Of a DNA stretch of 64,000 bases, positions 51,545 through 60,257 are shown in pieces. Position numbers and translations under genes: made by a program. The notes beneath the pieces are model-generated. The model saw nothing but the letters and a program-made list of their open reading frames with translations. It was not told where the DNA came from and searched no databases. Origin of the DNA: Oleispirillum sp965228165 (GTDB lineage: Bacteria > Pseudomonadota > Alphaproteobacteria > Rhodospirillales > Rhodospirillaceae); NCBI GenBank assembly GCA_965228165.1, contig CBDDHB010000003.1:496001-560000 (forward strand), in the 5' to 3' direction. Each line of letters opens with the position of its first letter. The first letter of the stretch is position 1.

Positions 51545-52869
51545 TCCGCCGTCTGGCTCTGCTTCTGTTGCTCTGCGGCCTGGCCGCTCCGGTTCGGGCG
51601 GCGCAACCGATCCAGGCGGTGGTCAGCCCCGGCGGCGTCGCCGCCTGGCTGGTCGAGGACCACGCCAACCCGATGATCGCCGTGTCCCTGCTGTTCCGGG
51701 GCGGCGCGGCGGACGACCCGGCGGGGAAGGAGGGGCTGGCGCATTTCGCCTCCGGCATGCTGGACGAAGGCGCGGGCGACCTCGATTCCCAGGCGTTCCA
51801 GGATCGCCTGGACGCGTTGAACGTCTCGCTGAGCTTTTCCGCCTCCCGCGACGTCTTTTCCGGCCAGATGACCACGCTGTCGGCGCACCGCGACGCCGCC
51901 TTCGACCTGTTGCGGCTGGCGCTGTCCGCCCCCCGCTTCGACACCGAGCCGATGGAGCGGATGCGCGCCGCCTTCCAGGCGCAGTTGCGGCAACGGCAGG
52001 AGAGTCCCGCCGCCCGCGCCGGGGACGCCCTGTTCGCCGCGCTGTTCCCCGGCCACCCCTATGGACGCCCGGCGCAGGGCGCCCCCGCCAGTCTGGCGGC
52101 GATTTCCGCCGCCGATCTGCGCGCCTTCGCGGCGACCCGCTTCACCCGCGACCGCCTGATCGTCGGCGTGGTCGGCGACGTTTCCCCCGCCGAGTTGGCG
52201 CGCCTGCTCGACGCCGCCTTCGCCCCCCTGGCCGCGACCTCGCCCCTGCCGCCGGTGGCGCGCGCCGAGCCGCGCCTTTCGGGCGGCGTCGTCGCCCTCG
52301 ACATGCCAGTGCCGCAGGCCGCCGCCCGCTTCGCTCAAGAAGGACCGGGGCGCGCCGATCCGGATTGGCACGCTTTTCAGGTGATGATGTACGTCCTGGG
52401 CGACGGCGGGTTTTCCTCCCGCCTGACCGAGGAAATCCGCGAAAAGCGGGGGTTGGCCTATGGCGTCGATGCGGAATCGGTTCCCCTGGCCGCTGCGCCG
52501 CTGGTGATCGGCGGGGTGGGCACCCAGTCGGCGCGAATCGGCGAAAGCCTGTCCCTGATCAGATCGGAGTGGGAGAAGATGCGCCGTTTCGGCCCCACCG
52601 ACGCCGAGGTGGCGAAGGCGAAGAGTTTTCTCTCCGGCTCCCTGCCGCTGCGGCTGAACTCCAGCCCGGCGATCGCCCGTTCGCTGGCGGCGTTGCAGTA
52701 CCACGGCCTTCCCCCCGACGAGATGGACAACCGCGCGGCGGTGCTGGCGGCGATTTCGCCGGAACGGGTGCGACAGGTGGCGGCGCGCTGGCTGACCCCG
52801 GACAAGCTGACCTTCGCGGTGGTCGGCGAGACCGCGAAAATGACCCTGAAGGGGGCGGCGAAACCATGA
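51541..52869 (+). CDS. M16 peptidase homologue lacking the zinc motif
   Basis: 442 residues with a signal peptide (LALLLLLCGLAAPVRA). Same two-domain fold as its neighbour, but HxxEH is replaced (GLAHFASGMLDEGAGD), so it should be inactive on its own and act as the partner subunit. The C-terminal domain keeps GDGGFSSRLTEEIREKRGLAY, the R/Y substrate-binding region typical of the non-catalytic partner. Its ATGA overlaps the previous stop. Confidence 0.92.
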   Translation: MIRRLALLLLLCGLAAPVRAAQPIQAVVSPGGVAAWLVEDHANPMIAVSLLFRGGAADDPAGKEGLAHFASGMLDEGAGDLDSQAFQDRLDALNVSLSFSASRDVFSGQMTTLSAHRDAAFDLLRLALSAPRFDTEPMERMRAAFQAQLRQRQESPAARAGDALFAALFPGHPYGRPAQGAPASLAAISAADLRAFAATRFTRDRLIVGVVGDVSPAELARLLDAAFAPLAATSPLPPVARAEPRLSGGVVALDMPVPQAAARFAQEGPGRADPDWHAFQVMMYVLGDGGFSSRLTEEIREKRGLAYGVDAESVPLAAAPLVIGGVGTQSARIGESLSLIRSEWEKMRRFGPTDAEVAKAKSFLSGSLPLRLNSSPAIARSLAALQYHGLPPDEMDNRAAVLAAISPERVRQVAARWLTPDKLTFAVVGETAKMTLKGAAKP

Positions 52870-53621
52870 GGATCGCGCTGCTGCACCTGGACCTCGCGGG
52901 CGGACCGCGCCAACGCAACCTGGACACGATCGTCGCGGCGGCCAGCCGCGCCGCCGAGGCCGGGGCGGCGTGGATCATCACCCCGGAAACCGCGCTGCAA
53001 GGATACTTTTTCGCCGACGGCGTCGCCGAGCCGGAGGTCGGGGCCGAGCCCGCCGCCGACCTTGCGCCGCTTCTCGACCTGATCCGGGCGCGGCGGCTGA
53101 CCCTGTTCCTGGGCTGCGCCGACCGCGACGCGGAGACCGGCCTGCCGCACAACAGCCTGCTCGCCTTCGGGCCGGACGGCGCGGTGCAGGGCCGCCACCG
53201 CAAGCTGATCGCCCACGGCGGGGCGGAGGCCTGGTCGAAGGCGGGCGCGACGCGCCGCCCCATCGCCTGTTGCGGCCTGACGGTCGGGGCGATGGTCTGC
53301 GCCGACATCTGGCACGCCGAGAACCCGGCGGCGATGCGCGACGCGGGAGCCGAGGTTTTGACTCTGTCCGCCGCCTGGCCGCCCGGCCCGATGGGCCCCA
53401 ACGGCAAGTGGGAGGAAGCCTCCGCCGCCACCGGGCTGCCCCTGTTCGTCTGCAACCAGACCGGACGCCACCGCATGGACATGACGGCGGCGGAAAGCGC
53501 GGTGATCGTCGGCGGGACACGCCGGATGACCTATTCGGGCGAGGCTCCGGCGGTGCTGCTGTTCGACTGGGACCGCGACGGCGGCCTTGCCGCCGACGAC
53601 TTCATCCGGATTCCGGGGTAA
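52866..53621 (+). CDS. Carbon-nitrogen hydrolase (nitrilase superfamily)
   Basis: 251 residues. Catalytic triad Glu41 (TPETAL), Lys113 (HRKLIAHG) and Cys145 (MVCADIW). It hydrolyses a carbon-nitrogen bond in an amide, nitrile or carbamoyl compound. The substrate cannot be read from sequence; omega-amidase- or amidase-type is likely. Overlaps the M16 gene by 4 bases and precedes lhgO by 7. It probably belongs to the same transcript. Confidence 0.88.
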   Translation: MRIALLHLDLAGGPRQRNLDTIVAAASRAAEAGAAWIITPETALQGYFFADGVAEPEVGAEPAADLAPLLDLIRARRLTLFLGCADRDAETGLPHNSLLAFGPDGAVQGRHRKLIAHGGAEAWSKAGATRRPIACCGLTVGAMVCADIWHAENPAAMRDAGAEVLTLSAAWPPGPMGPNGKWEEASAATGLPLFVCNQTGRHRMDMTAAESAVIVGGTRRMTYSGEAPAVLLFDWDRDGGLAADDFIRIPG

Positions 53622-53628
53622 GGCGACC

Positions 53629-54750
53629 ATGGAACGCCTCGACGCGGTGGTGATCGGCGCGGGCGTGGTGGGGCTGGCGGCGGCGCGCGCCCTGGCGCGG
53701 GCGGGGCGCGAAGTGGCGATCCTGGAACGGGAGGCCGCCTTCGGCACCAGCGTCAGCGCCCGCAATTCCGAGGTTCTGCACGCCGGAATTTACTATCCAA
53801 CCGATTCGCTGCGCGCCCGCGTCTGCGCGCCGGGGCGGAAGCGCCTGTACGCCTATTGCGCCGAACGCGGCATCGCGCACCGGAAACTCGGCAAGCTGCT
53901 GGTCGCCGCCGACGCGGACCAGGCCGCCCGCCTGCCCGCCATCGCCGCGCAGGCCGCCGCCAACGGGGCGGAGGACCTGCGCATCCTCTCCGCCGCCGAG
54001 GCGCGGGCGATGGAACCGGCTCTCGCCTGCGCCGCCGCGCTGCATTCGCCGGGCACCGGCATCATCGACAGCCACGGCCTGATGCTCGCCCTGCTGGCGG
54101 ATGCCGAGGCGGCGGGGGCGACCCTGGTGGTGAAAACCCCGGTGCAGGCCATCGAACCGATGGCGGCGGGGGGCGCGGTGCTTTCCTGCGGCGGGGACGA
54201 CCCCTTCCAGGCGCGGGCGCGGCTGGTGGTCAACTCCGCCGGATTGGGTGCGCCGGGCCTGGCCGCCACCGCGTGGGCGGAACGGGCGAAGCGCCCCTGC
54301 CCGCGCCTGCACATGGCCAAGGGCAACTATTTCGCGCTCTCCGGCCGCGCGCCGTTTTCCCGCCTGATCTATCCCCTGCCGGTGCCGGGCGGCCTGGGGG
54401 TTCACCTGACCCTCGACCTCGCCGGGCGGGGGCGCTTCGGGCCCGACGTGGAATGGGTGGAGGCGGAAACCTATAGCGTGGACCCGGCGCGGGGCGATTC
54501 GTTCTATGCGGCGATCCGCCGCTATTGGCCCGACCTGCCGGACGGCGCGCTCGCCCCCGATACCTGCGGCATCCGCCCGAAAATCACCGGACCCGGAGAC
54601 CCCGCCGCCGACTTCCTGTTGGCGGGCGCGGCGGAGCACGGCGCGCCGGGCGTCCTCCACCTGTTGGGCATCGAAAGCCCCGGCCTGACCTCGTGCCTCG
54701 CCCTGGCGGACGAAGTTCTGCACCGCCTGGGGGTGGATGGAGCGGAGTGA
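53629..54750 (+). CDS. lhgO: FAD-dependent L-2-hydroxyglutarate dehydrogenase/oxidase-like protein
   Basis: 373 residues. Rossmann FAD motif VVIGAGVVGLAAARALA at the N-terminus and EREAAFGTSVSARNSEVLHAGIYYPTDSLRARVC, which is characteristic of L-2-hydroxyglutarate dehydrogenases rather than of generic D-amino-acid oxidases. Further blocks GTGIIDSHGLM, AKGNYFALSG and a C-terminal IESPGLTSCLALAD. It oxidises L-2-hydroxyglutarate to 2-oxoglutarate, sending electrons to the quinone pool or oxygen. Last gene of the ribF-ileS-lspA run before the AT-rich island. Confidence 0.88.
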   Translation: MERLDAVVIGAGVVGLAAARALARAGREVAILEREAAFGTSVSARNSEVLHAGIYYPTDSLRARVCAPGRKRLYAYCAERGIAHRKLGKLLVAADADQAARLPAIAAQAAANGAEDLRILSAAEARAMEPALACAAALHSPGTGIIDSHGLMLALLADAEAAGATLVVKTPVQAIEPMAAGGAVLSCGGDDPFQARARLVVNSAGLGAPGLAATAWAERAKRPCPRLHMAKGNYFALSGRAPFSRLIYPLPVPGGLGVHLTLDLAGRGRFGPDVEWVEAETYSVDPARGDSFYAAIRRYWPDLPDGALAPDTCGIRPKITGPGDPAADFLLAGAAEHGAPGVLHLLGIESPGLTSCLALADEVLHRLGVDGAE

Positions 54751-54976
54751 CGAAGGGCGGCGAATGACGGCTTTGCGCCCCAAGGCGGACATTCCGCAGG
54801 TCTGCGCCTCTCCCTAATTACGGTCTTTCCATCAAGAAGGGACTGCACCAGAATTGCTGGAGACGTCCAAAGCGAAGCTGCTTACGGAATCGCGTGTACG
54901 AGCAAAACTAGAAATTGTATCGGGTGAAGGCTAGTCTTAGCTTCTAGAAGCATTTCTCGCGCTAAGGGAGGGGCAA
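54751..54976. other. Left edge of the AT-rich island
   Basis: 226 bases in which composition changes from GC-rich to AT-rich near 54830. Contains the perfect palindrome GCTTCTAGAAGC (54940-54951) 26 bases upstream of the dGTPase GTG start. No gene seen, no tRNA and no direct repeat marking an integration site. Confidence 0.5.
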
Positions 54977-56275
54977 GTGCTCGACACTAAATTTAGCGAA
55001 CGATATTGGGGGGAAGAGCCTGCTCGTCCGGATGATGAACGAGACGGCTATCTTAGGGATAAATCGCGCATTGTGCACTCTGCCGCATTCCGACGACTAC
55101 AGGCAAAAACACAAGTTATGGGGATCGGGGAGGGTGATTACCACAAGACGCGTCTCACACACACCATCGAAGTTGCCCAGATTGGGGAAGGTATCGTCAC
55201 TAAGCTCCGAGGGAAAGAATCGGGTGTGAGCAAGGAGATTCGGCAATGGCTGCCGTCCAATGACCTAATCGCGGCGGCTTGTTACGCCCACGACCTCGGG
55301 CATCCACCTTTTGGACATGGTGGAGAACGAGCTCTGCACAACAGAATGCATATGTATGGTGGATTTGAAGGGAACGGGCAGACCCTGCGTATATTAACCC
55401 GTTTAGAAAAGTATCGAGAACATCAGGGCATGAACCCAACTCGACGTTTGCTCCTGGCCGTCCTGAAGTATCCCGCTCCTTATTCAGCCTTTGACAAAAA
55501 AGACTACGAAAAAAAGCCGCCAAAGTGTTACTTCGATGAAGAAGGGGAAATTGTAGACTGGATGTTAGGTGCCCCGTTCAAGCGTGGTGAGGCTGAGGTA
55601 TTCAGGATGGGGCGTCGCAATGGGAAACCATCGCATCATAGCTTTGATTGCTCAATCATGGAGTGCGCTGATGACATTGCATACGGTGTGCACGACTTGG
55701 AAGACGTAATCGCCCGTCGGATGGTCAAGATTGACGACCTAATTGATCGCCTCAGGCCCGCTTTTGATAACAATGATGCGATTGGATTTGGAAATAAGGC
55801 TGTAAAAGTGGATGATTTTAAAGAAAACCTAACGGGGAACAGTTATGCTAGAAAGAGATTTATCGGTGAGTTGGTAAATCTCTTTATTACATCCATTGAT
55901 GTAAAAACAGAATCTGTATTTAACCATCCGTTGATTAAATATCGTGCGTATTTCCCGGATGAAATCGGATGCTTACTTGAAAAACTAAAAGAATCAGTAT
56001 ACGAATTGGTTACACAGCAAGCAGAAATCCAGCAGCTCGAGTTTCGTGGGCAAAAGATCGTCGGGGAGCTATACGATGCTTTCATTACGTCACCTCAGAC
56101 GTTAATTCCGCGGACAGCCTGGGAATCGTTACAAGAAAGCGACAGCATTCAACGTCGGGTCTGCGACTACATCGCGGGAATGACAGATCCATACGCAGAA
56201 CGAATTTACAAGCGCCTATTCGTTCCAGGGATTGGCTCTAGTCATGATGAACTTTATAGCTACAGATACCAGTAG
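54977..56275 (+). CDS. dGTP triphosphohydrolase-like HD protein
   Basis: 432 residues from GTG 54977 (AAGGGAGGGG upstream). HD-domain dNTPase of the dGTPase family: FRRLQAKTQV, TRLTHTIEVAQIG, the metal-binding AHDLGHPPFGHGGE and CADDIAYGVHDLED. It hydrolyses dGTP (or other dNTPs) to nucleoside and triphosphate. Stand-alone members in mobile islands are known antiphage nucleotide-depletion enzymes. Codon use and base composition are much more AT-rich than the flanks, indicating recent transfer. It is not adjacent to housekeeping nucleotide genes. Confidence 0.88.
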   Translation: MLDTKFSERYWGEEPARPDDERDGYLRDKSRIVHSAAFRRLQAKTQVMGIGEGDYHKTRLTHTIEVAQIGEGIVTKLRGKESGVSKEIRQWLPSNDLIAAACYAHDLGHPPFGHGGERALHNRMHMYGGFEGNGQTLRILTRLEKYREHQGMNPTRRLLLAVLKYPAPYSAFDKKDYEKKPPKCYFDEEGEIVDWMLGAPFKRGEAEVFRMGRRNGKPSHHSFDCSIMECADDIAYGVHDLEDVIARRMVKIDDLIDRLRPAFDNNDAIGFGNKAVKVDDFKENLTGNSYARKRFIGELVNLFITSIDVKTESVFNHPLIKYRAYFPDEIGCLLEKLKESVYELVTQQAEIQQLEFRGQKIVGELYDAFITSPQTLIPRTAWESLQESDSIQRRVCDYIAGMTDPYAERIYKRLFVPGIGSSHDELYSYRYQ

Positions 56276-56411
56276 CCCCATTTCTGCGCTAGTTACTCAG
56301 ACAAATAGATGAATTACACTTTTCCCACAGAAGCGTCGGCTTGATATATTCTCCGCTCAGAACCTACCATTCCGCTTCCGGCCCCAAGCCGGAATCTCTA
56401 CTGTTATCGCG

Positions 56412-57146
56412 TCAACGATGAGACTGCTGTTCATCGAAAGGCGTAATCATACCAATCTCCTTTAGCAACATACGTCCGAGAAGTGAAATTCCGACTGAAT
56501 GCCTGAAATCTCCCTGGCTGGAATCGAAGTCCGGCATCTGCCCCTTTTTCACGCTGCCGTAATTTTTCTTCAATAGTCCTAGTCGGATAAGGTGCTCTTT
56601 TCCAGCTTGGTAGAGGCGGTCTTTCTCGATGTCCACGGTGCTGGATTGGAGGTGTGCTGGACTTGGTCGATTAACGTGCTCGAAGGCCCTTTGGTCGGCG
56701 CCGGCAAAAGAGCGTCCATATGCATTCAATAAAATTACCTCGTCGTCGTCGAGTTCGCCGAAGATGAGCAGTAAACGCTTACGACGAATTACTTCGGCAT
56801 CATCCTCGCTCAACCCTCGGGCTACTGCCTCGATGATTTGGTCGATACGATTCCCGGACGTCGCTCGGGCGGCTTGATACCCTCCTTCCTCGATGAGGTC
56901 GACCTTCTCTACGTTGGAGGCCACCCCACGCTTCAGTTCTTCTTCGAGGCCGTCGACGCGAACAGCCAGACCTCGCAGATACGCCGCAATCCGATCTGCA
57001 CGTTGCCCTGGCACAACCATTCCCACAATTTCGGCGAGCGGACCTCCGACCATCGGAACAACTCCGGCAGCCCCCTTGCCGATCGCGACCAGTTTGTCCT
57101 TCCAGTTGTCGTCGAGCTTATCAATTTCTGGTTCGTTCTCGCCCAT
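56412..57146 (-). CDS. Unknown protein with one hydrophobic segment, in the AT-rich island
   Basis: 244 residues from ATG 57146; the frame is open further upstream, but that DNA is repeat-derived. Not recognised. A Gly-rich hydrophobic segment GAAGVVPMVGGPLAEIVGMV covers about residues 23-42, followed by charged helices (VDGLEEELKRG). A C-terminal winged-helix-like end reads SVGISLLGRMLLKEIG. It converges with the dGTPase (136 bases between stops) and shares its AT-rich composition. A membrane-acting effector or accessory of a defence island is one guess; no motif proves it. Confidence 0.65.
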   Translation of the reverse strand: MGENEPEIDKLDDNWKDKLVAIGKGAAGVVPMVGGPLAEIVGMVVPGQRADRIAAYLRGLAVRVDGLEEELKRGVASNVEKVDLIEEGGYQAARATSGNRIDQIIEAVARGLSEDDAEVIRRKRLLLIFGELDDDEVILLNAYGRSFAGADQRAFEHVNRPSPAHLQSSTVDIEKDRLYQAGKEHLIRLGLLKKNYGSVKKGQMPDFDSSQGDFRHSVGISLLGRMLLKEIGMITPFDEQQSHR

Positions 57147-57328
57147 CGCCCAAACCGCTTGCTGTTGCTGCCAAGAATGATAGCGGCCGCAGCCAATCAG
57201 TTGAACTTCCTGTTTACGACGATGCAAGCCGACAAAATGTGAAAGCGTAACCGTCGGCAATCTTGGCTCTGAATGCCGAAGCCCGTCCGTCCGCTTCCGG
57301 CCCGTCCAAGTCATCGGAAAACTCGTGG

Positions 57329-57348
57329 ATGCCCGCCTGCGCGGGCAT
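57329..57348. repeat. REP-like palindrome
   Basis: ATGCCCGC-CTGC-GCGGGCAT, with the flanks GTGG and GACA, is the core of a REP element seen scattered in many proteobacteria. It sits between the unknown gene and the HigBA promoter, at the right border of the AT-rich island. Confidence 0.7.
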
Positions 57349-57419
57349 GACAAATGGGGATGCGGAATCGCCGGGCGAAACGAACCGGACAGCCGTGGGC
57401 CTTGCGGTCCAATGGTAAA

Positions 57420-57429
57420 GGGGGGGGGG
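57420..57429. repeat. Poly-G tract of 10
   Basis: Ten consecutive G in non-coding DNA between the REP-like palindrome and the HigBA promoter. Length uncertain, as for any such run. Confidence 0.8.
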
Positions 57430-57494
57430 ACAGCCTTCACCCTGCACCCCTCGAGCGCGCATCGGGCAAAGTTCCATTTTTGGGAATTTTTTGC

Positions 57495-57523
57495 TTGTTC
57501 CCAATTTGGGAACGCGCGATAAT
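57495..57523 (+). promoter_or_regulatory. HigBA promoter with a palindromic operator
   Basis: GTTCCCAATTTGGGAAC (57497-57513) is a perfect palindrome. It lies between a -35-like TTGTTC (57495-57500) and a -10-like GATAAT (57518-57523) at 17-base spacing, in front of the toxin-antitoxin genes. It fits autorepression by the HigA antitoxin. The leader to higB is about 105 bases. Confidence 0.6.
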
Positions 57524-57636
57524 CAGCCCTGTCGAAATCGGGCTTCCCTGCATGGTTTCCGGTTTCGAATTTTATGATTTTTTTCAAAAGACAATTGGAA
57601 GCGAAAGCTTTTTTTCATGAACCAGGACATTGCCGG

Positions 57637-57945
57637 ATGCACATCATCAAACGACAGACGTTAATCGATTTTTGCCAGAAACATGCCGATGTCGAAGCCC
57701 ACTTATTGGCTTGGTACGCCGAGATCAAGAAAGGCCGGTACGGCAACGTACAGGACATCCTAAGGGATTTCCCCTCGGCCTCGATGCTCGACGGCGAACG
57801 CGTGAAGTTCAAGATCAAGGGCGGGGAATACCGCCTGATCGTGGCCTTTAAGTTAATAGGCTCCGGGGGAACCGCCTTCATCAAGTTCATCGGCACCCAC
57901 GGCGAATACGACAAAGTGAACGCCAAAACGGTCAAAAAATATTAG
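57637..57945 (+). CDS. higB: HigB-type mRNA interferase toxin
   Basis: 102 residues from ATG 57637; a longer frame upstream has no similarity. HigB/RelE fold: DVEAHLLAWYAEIKKGRY, the VKFKIKGGEYRLIVAF strand pair and IKFIGTHGEYDKV, the typical IGTHaeYDki end of the HigB_toxin family. It would cleave mRNA on the ribosome. Toxin first and antitoxin second is the usual order for HigBA. The antitoxin follows after 10 bases. Confidence 0.9.
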   Translation: MHIIKRQTLIDFCQKHADVEAHLLAWYAEIKKGRYGNVQDILRDFPSASMLDGERVKFKIKGGEYRLIVAFKLIGSGGTAFIKFIGTHGEYDKVNAKTVKKY

Positions 57946-57955
57946 GAACCCGACA

Positions 57956-58309
57956 ATGCTGAAACCAATCCGAGACGCGGAAGCGTATGAGGCGGCGGTG
58001 GCACGGCTGGAGGAGCTTTGGGCGTGCGACGAGAACACCCCCGAAGCGGATGAGTTTGAAATTCTGTCCCTGCTCATCGACGCTTACGAAGAAAAAACCT
58101 TCCCCGTGTCGCCGCCGACCCCCGTCGCGGCCGTGCTCTTCGCCCTCGACCAGAGGAACATGAAGCGTTCCGATTTGGGGAAAATCCTGGGCAGCGCACC
58201 GCGCGCATGCGAATTCCTGTCGGGAAGGCGGTCGTTGTCCCTTGGCAACATTCGCAAACTTCATGCGGCACTGAAAATACCCGCCGAAATCCTTATTCAA
58301 CCCGTATAG
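57956..58309 (+). CDS. higA: HigA-type antitoxin (XRE helix-turn-helix)
   Basis: 117 residues. The N-terminal helical toxin-binding part (EFEILSLLIDAYEEKTFPV) is followed by a Cro/C1-type helix-turn-helix at about residues 60-112: RNMKRSDLGKILGSAPRACEFLSGRRSLSLGNIRKLHAAL. It neutralises HigB and represses their shared promoter. Composition is close to the chromosome's, unlike the AT-rich neighbours to the left. Confidence 0.92.
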   Translation: MLKPIRDAEAYEAAVARLEELWACDENTPEADEFEILSLLIDAYEEKTFPVSPPTPVAAVLFALDQRNMKRSDLGKILGSAPRACEFLSGRRSLSLGNIRKLHAALKIPAEILIQPV

Positions 58310-58451
58310 AGAATCGGGACGCCCCTTGCCGTCCCGGTTCTCCGCCTCGCCCCGACCTCGATCTTCCGTCTCGCACCGCCCGGGGTGACGCGGCGAAGCT
58401 GGGTCTGATACACTGCGGGCATCGTCTTTTCCCTCCGGGTCGAGGTCCGTC

Positions 58452-60257
58452 ATGACCGCATCCTCTGGCTTTCCCGCATTGCCCGAAACCCTCGCCTGGG
58501 CGGCGCTTTCCGCCCATCGCGACGCCCTGGCGGGCACCCGAACCTCCGACCTGTTCGCCGCCGATCCGGCGCGTTTCGACCGGCTGGCGCTGTCCCTCGA
58601 CACCGCCGAGGGGCCGTTCGTCCTCGACCCCTCGAAGAACAAGCTGACCGAGGAAACCTTCGCCCTTCTGACCGAACTGGCCGAGGAAGCGGGCCTTTCC
58701 CGCGCCATCGCCCGGATGTTCGCGGGCGAGGAGATCAACCCCACCGAACGCCGCGCCGCCCTGCACGTCGCCCTGCGCAGCCCCGGAGACGAACCCCAGC
58801 CCTGCGGCGGCCGCGACGTGATGCCCGAGGTCCGGGCGGTGCTGGACAAGATCGCCGCCTTCGTCGAACGGGTGCGCGGCGGCGACTGGCGGGGGGCCAC
58901 CGGCAAGGCGGTGACCGACGTGGTCAACATCGGCATCGGCGGCTCCGACCTCGGCCCGGCGATGGTTTGTCAGGCTCTCGCCCCCTATGGCCGCGACGAT
59001 CTGACCGCGCATTTCGTCTCCAACGTCGATGCGGCGCACATCGCGGGCGTGCTGCGCCGCCTGGACCCGGAAACCACGCTGTTCGTCGTCACCTCGAAGA
59101 CCTTCACCACCCAGGAAACCCTGCGCAACGCCCGCACCGCCCGCGACTGGCTGGTGCGTCACCTGGGCGAGCGCGCGGTGGGCAAGCACTTCGTCGCGGT
59201 CTCCACCAACGCGGCGGCGGTCTCCGCCTTCGGCATCGACACCGCCCACATGTTCGGCTTCTGGGATTGGTTGGGCGGGCGCTATTCCCTGTGGTCGGCG
59301 GTGGGCCTGTCCATCGCTCTCGCCATCGGCATGCCCGCCTTCCGCGCCCTCTTGGCCGGGGCGCATGCGATGGACGAGCACTTTCGCGCCGCGCCGCCGC
59401 TGGACAATCTGCCGGTGGTGCTGGCCCTGACCGGCATCTGGAACCACACGGTTCTGGGGATTCCGGCGTTGGCGGTGCTGCCCTACGACCAGTCGCTGGC
59501 GCGCTTCCCCGCCTTCCTGCAACAGTTGGAGATGGAAAGCAACGGCAAGGGCGTCACCGCCGACGGTCTGCCGGTGCCCCAGACCACCGCGCCGGTGGTC
59601 TTCGGCGAGCCGGGAACCAACGGCCAGCATTCCTTCTATCAACTGCTGCACCAGGGCACCCGGGACGTCGCCTGCGACTTCGTCGTCGTCGCCCGCTCCC
59701 ACCACGAGGTCGCCGACCACCAGCCGATGCTCCTCGCCAACGCCCTGGCCCAGGCCGAGGCCCTGATGCGGGGCCGCACCCAGGCGGAGGCCGAGGCCGA
59801 ACTGCTCGCCCAGGGCAAGGATGCGGCGGAAGCGCGACGCCTGGCGCCGCACAAAACCTTCCCCGGCGGCCGCCCCTCCACCACCATCCTGCTGCCGACC
59901 CTGACGCCGGAAACGCTGGGCATGCTGATCGCCCTCTACGAGCACAAGGTGTTCGCGCAAAGCGTGATCTGGGGGATCAACGCCTTCGACCAGTGGGGGG
60001 TGGAACTGGGCAAGGCGATGGCCGGGGCGATCCTGCCCGAATTGCAGGACGGCGCGGGCGGCGGAACCCATGACGGCTCCACCGCCGCGCTGATCGGTCT
60101 GGTGCGCGCCCTGCGCATGCCCGATAGCGCGGGCGACGCCAATGACGGCGACGACGATGCCGACGACGCCCGCTCCGGCGAAGGCAGCGGACGCGACGCC
60201 GACGCCGACGACGCCGACGGCGGAGAGGGCAGCGGCGAAGGGGGCGGCGCGGCGTGA
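58452..60257 (+). CDS. pgi: Glucose-6-phosphate isomerase with an acidic C-terminal tail
   Basis: 601 residues. Interconverts glucose-6-phosphate and fructose-6-phosphate. Signatures: VVNIGIGGSDLGPAMV, VTSKTFTTQET, FGEPGTNGQHSFYQLLHQGT, SVIWGINAFDQWGVELGK and the catalytic lysine region. Homology ends near residue 555 (DGSTAALIGLVRALR). The last ~46 residues are a Asp/Gly/Ala repeat tail (DDDADDA, GEGSG) not seen in typical Pgi of about 550 residues. The tail's 3' end overlaps the mutL start by 4 bases. The tail may be a read-on after an altered stop. Confidence 0.95.
   Translation: MTASSGFPALPETLAWAALSAHRDALAGTRTSDLFAADPARFDRLALSLDTAEGPFVLDPSKNKLTEETFALLTELAEEAGLSRAIARMFAGEEINPTERRAALHVALRSPGDEPQPCGGRDVMPEVRAVLDKIAAFVERVRGGDWRGATGKAVTDVVNIGIGGSDLGPAMVCQALAPYGRDDLTAHFVSNVDAAHIAGVLRRLDPETTLFVVTSKTFTTQETLRNARTARDWLVRHLGERAVGKHFVAVSTNAAAVSAFGIDTAHMFGFWDWLGGRYSLWSAVGLSIALAIGMPAFRALLAGAHAMDEHFRAAPPLDNLPVVLALTGIWNHTVLGIPALAVLPYDQSLARFPAFLQQLEMESNGKGVTADGLPVPQTTAPVVFGEPGTNGQHSFYQLLHQGTRDVACDFVVVARSHHEVADHQPMLLANALAQAEALMRGRTQAEAEAELLAQGKDAAEARRLAPHKTFPGGRPSTTILLPTLTPETLGMLIALYEHKVFAQSVIWGINAFDQWGVELGKAMAGAILPELQDGAGGGTHDGSTAALIGLVRALRMPDSAGDANDGDDDADDARSGEGSGRDADADDADGGEGSGEGGGAA

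Noticed and set aside
57214..57504. Short frames with a CPRRRAS-type peptide
   Set aside because: This peptide comes from translating a REP-like palindrome, a well-known source of false genes.
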